Assembly (NCBI GenBank): GCA_937915825.1
Contig: CALGGT010000078.1
Location: 1 to 39,395 of the forward strand
Reading direction: 5' to 3'
Length of the DNA stretch: 39,395 nt
Source: an uncultured Eubacterium sp.
GTDB lineage: Bacteria; Bacillota; Clostridia; Lachnospirales; Lachnospiraceae
Shown here: piece by piece, positions 37,788 through 39,395 of the stretch
Layout: each line of letters begins with the position of its first letter
Position numbering within the stretch: position 1 is the first letter of the stretch
The notes under the pieces: generated by a model
What the model was told of the DNA's origin: nothing
The model's database searches: none
What the model saw: the letters and a program-made list of their open reading frames with translations, nothing else
Translations under genes and position numbers: made by a program

Positions 37788-39395
37788 TTACGATTTTGAT
37801 TGTTGGTTTCTCTTAGCCCGATACCGCTCAGTGCCATCCAGGATTTTCTTACGGATGCGCAAATGATCAGGGGTTACTTCCAAAAGTTCGTCGGTATCAA
37901 TGTAGTCGATGGCCTGCTCCAAACTTAATTCGCGTTTGGGAGTTAAATGTAATGCTTCGTCGGATCCCGAGGCACGGGTGTTCGTTAGTTGTTTTTTCTT
38001 ACACACATTGACTTCGATATCGTCGGTGCGGCCATTTTCACCGATGACCATTCCACCATACACCTGCTCACCGGGACCTACAAACAAGGTGCCACGCTCC
38101 TGGGCGTTAAAGAGACCATAGGTAATGGTTTCACCAGATTCGTATGCAATTAAGGATCCTTGTTTACGATAGGCAATATCTCCTTTATAAGAGCCATAGC
38201 CGTAAAATTCCGTGTTGATAATACCGTTTCCCTTGGTGTCGGTCATAAATTCCCCGCGATAGCCGATTAATCCCCGGGAAGGGATCAGAAATTCCAAGCG
38301 GGTGGTGCCGGCACTTAAGGGCGTCATATTTTGCAACTCACCTTTTCGGTTGCTGAGCTTCTCAATAACCGAACCGGTAAATTCATCGGGAACATCAATA
38401 TATGCCATTTCCATTGGTTCTAATTTTTTTCCGGTTTCGTCTATTTTGTAAAGGACTTCCGGTTTGCTGACTGCAAACTCATACCCTTCTCTGCGCATGG
38501 TCTCAATCAGAACGGAAAGATGCAATTCGCCCCGTCCGCTAACCTTAAAAGCCTCGGTGCTTTCGGTTTCTTCCACCCGAAGGCTGACATCGGTATTTAA
38601 CATTTTAAACAGACGATCACGAAGATGGCGGGAGGTTACGTATTTTCCTTCCCGGCCGGCCAAGGGGCTGTCATTTACCAGAAAATCCATGGAGATCGTT
38701 GGTTCCGAAATTTTCTGGAAGGGAATCGCCTGGGGATTTTCCGGGGAGCATAAGGTGTCTCCAATATGGATATCCGAAATGCCGGAAATAGCCACGATGG
38801 AACCAATGTCCGCATGATCTACCTCGACACGGTTCAAACCTTCGAATTCATACAATTTGCTGATCTTGACGGATTCCCTCTTCTCCGGGTCATGGGCATT
38901 GACAATGACCACATCCTGATTTATACGAACGGAGCCATTGTCTACCTTACCAATCCCGATACGACCTACGTATTCGTTGTAATCGATGGTGCTGATCAAA
39001 ACCTGGGTGTCGGCATCCGGGTCTCCGGTGGGAGCCGGGATATAATCTACGATCGCGTCAAATAATGGCTTCATATCCGTGCCCGGTTCATCCATGGAAC
39101 GGGAAGCAATCCCTTCCTTGGCAGAAGCGTAAATAAAGGGGCAATCCAATTGTTGATCATCGGCATCCAGGTCGATGAAGAGTTCTAAGATCTCATCCAC
39201 AACTTCAGCGGAACGAGCTTCCGGACGGTCGATCTTATTAATGCATACCACAACAGGAAGGGAAAGTTCCAGAGCCTTCTTCAGTACGAATTTTGTCTGG
39301 GGCATGGCACCTTCAAAAGCGTCTACCACGAGAACGACGCCGTTGACCATTTTCAATACACGCTCAACCTCGCCGCCAAAATCCGCATGGCCCGG
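37788..39395 (-). CDS. typA: TypA/BipA ribosome-associated GTPase, N-terminus beyond the window
   Basis: The gene runs off the right edge, so its start is missing; 535 codons are present. The first visible residues are PGHADFGGEVERV, the G3 region of the GTPase. The G4 motif NKID follows. The later part has the EF-Tu-like second domain and the EF-G-like C-terminal domains, including YIDVPDEFTGSVIEKLSNRKGE, SRGLIGYRGEFMTDTKG and the basic KKQLTNTRASGSDEAL. TypA is a translational GTPase that helps 50S assembly and stress or cold adaptation. Full-length homologs are about 610 residues, so roughly 75 residues are outside the window. It converges on the CIRCE-linked gene through a shared terminator. 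Confidence 0.97.
   Translation of the reverse strand, partial: PGHADFGGEVERVLKMVNGVVLVVDAFEGAMPQTKFVLKKALELSLPVVVCINKIDRPEARSAEVVDEILELFIDLDADDQQLDCPFIYASAKEGIASRSMDEPGTDMKPLFDAIVDYIPAPTGDPDADTQVLISTIDYNEYVGRIGIGKVDNGSVRINQDVVIVNAHDPEKRESVKISKLYEFEGLNRVEVDHADIGSIVAISGISDIHIGDTLCSPENPQAIPFQKISEPTISMDFLVNDSPLAGREGKYVTSRHLRDRLFKMLNTDVSLRVEETESTEAFKVSGRGELHLSVLIETMRREGYEFAVSKPEVLYKIDETGKKLEPMEMAYIDVPDEFTGSVIEKLSNRKGELQNMTPLSAGTTRLEFLIPSRGLIGYRGEFMTDTKGNGIINTEFYGYGSYKGDIAYRKQGSLIAYESGETITYGLFNAQERGTLFVGPGEQVYGGMVIGENGRTDDIEVNVCKKKQLTNTRASGSDEALHLTPKRELSLEQAIDYIDTDELLEVTPDHLRIRKKILDGTERYRAKRNQQSKS

Noticed and set aside
1..39395. CRISPR arrays, tRNA genes, rRNA genes, transposases or phage genes
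   Set aside because: The short tandem repeats are contiguous without spacers, no cloverleaf or rRNA sequence was seen, and no protein shows transposase, integrase or phage motifs.

Overview
The window looks like a chromosome segment of a low-to-mid GC Gram-positive anaerobe of the class Clostridia, most likely Lachnospiraceae. This rests on AGGAGG-type ribosome binding sites, sigma-A-like promoters, signal peptides of Gram-positive type, the DUF5662 and DUF5721 families, ATP-dependent PEP carboxykinase, BspA-like leucine-rich repeat proteins and an HrcA-type CIRCE operator. No rRNA, tRNA, insertion sequence, phage gene or CRISPR array is visible. The species was not identified.

Layout. Bases 1-170 hold GC-rich stem-loops of unknown nature. 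188-4088 is a TetR / ABC ATPase / FtsX-like permease operon with a good promoter and a near-palindromic operator. 4236-5423 (minus) encodes a secreted leucine-rich repeat protein with an EF-hand loop. sfsA, an MFS transporter and pckA follow on the plus strand (5627-9343). Two secreted minus-strand proteins come next: an arylsulfotransferase-like lipoprotein and a fibronectin-III-like protein. 13-20.5 kb is a surface-glycan cluster: four family-2 glycosyltransferases (one fused to a GtrA-like membrane domain), two LicD-family proteins and an O-antigen-ligase/polymerase-like membrane protein. 20.7-26.9 kb is an apparent eight-gene operon starting with murI and ending in a strong terminator. 27.1-30.9 kb is a four-gene operon of poorly recognised genes: a MinD/TadZ-like protein without Walker lysines, a secreted beta-helix-like protein with a charged tail, a membrane protein with TadB/TadC-like topology and a small single-pass protein. 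Five 11-bp direct repeats lie just upstream. 30.9-33.9 kb (minus) holds a CorC/HlyC-type membrane protein and an ABC-F ATPase. 34.1-36.3 kb holds a GlgX-like GH13 protein that has lost catalytic residues, followed by a DUF5721 gene. A perfect CIRCE operator and a strong promoter then precede an AT-rich secreted leucine-rich repeat gene. typA (minus) runs off the right edge.

How genes may work together. The glycan cluster has priming or extending transferases, LicD-type phospho-decorating enzymes and a polymerase/ligase, but no visible flippase. It sits beside murI, whose promoter overlaps that of the polymerase. Many proteins are secreted or surface-exposed.

The points most worth a second look are the CIRCE site in front of a secreted repeat protein, the GH13 pseudoenzyme, the 27-31 kb operon with its 11-bp repeat array, the ABC-F protein with a lost Walker lysine, and a recurring pattern of short tandem duplications at gene ends, several of which copy the stop codon.
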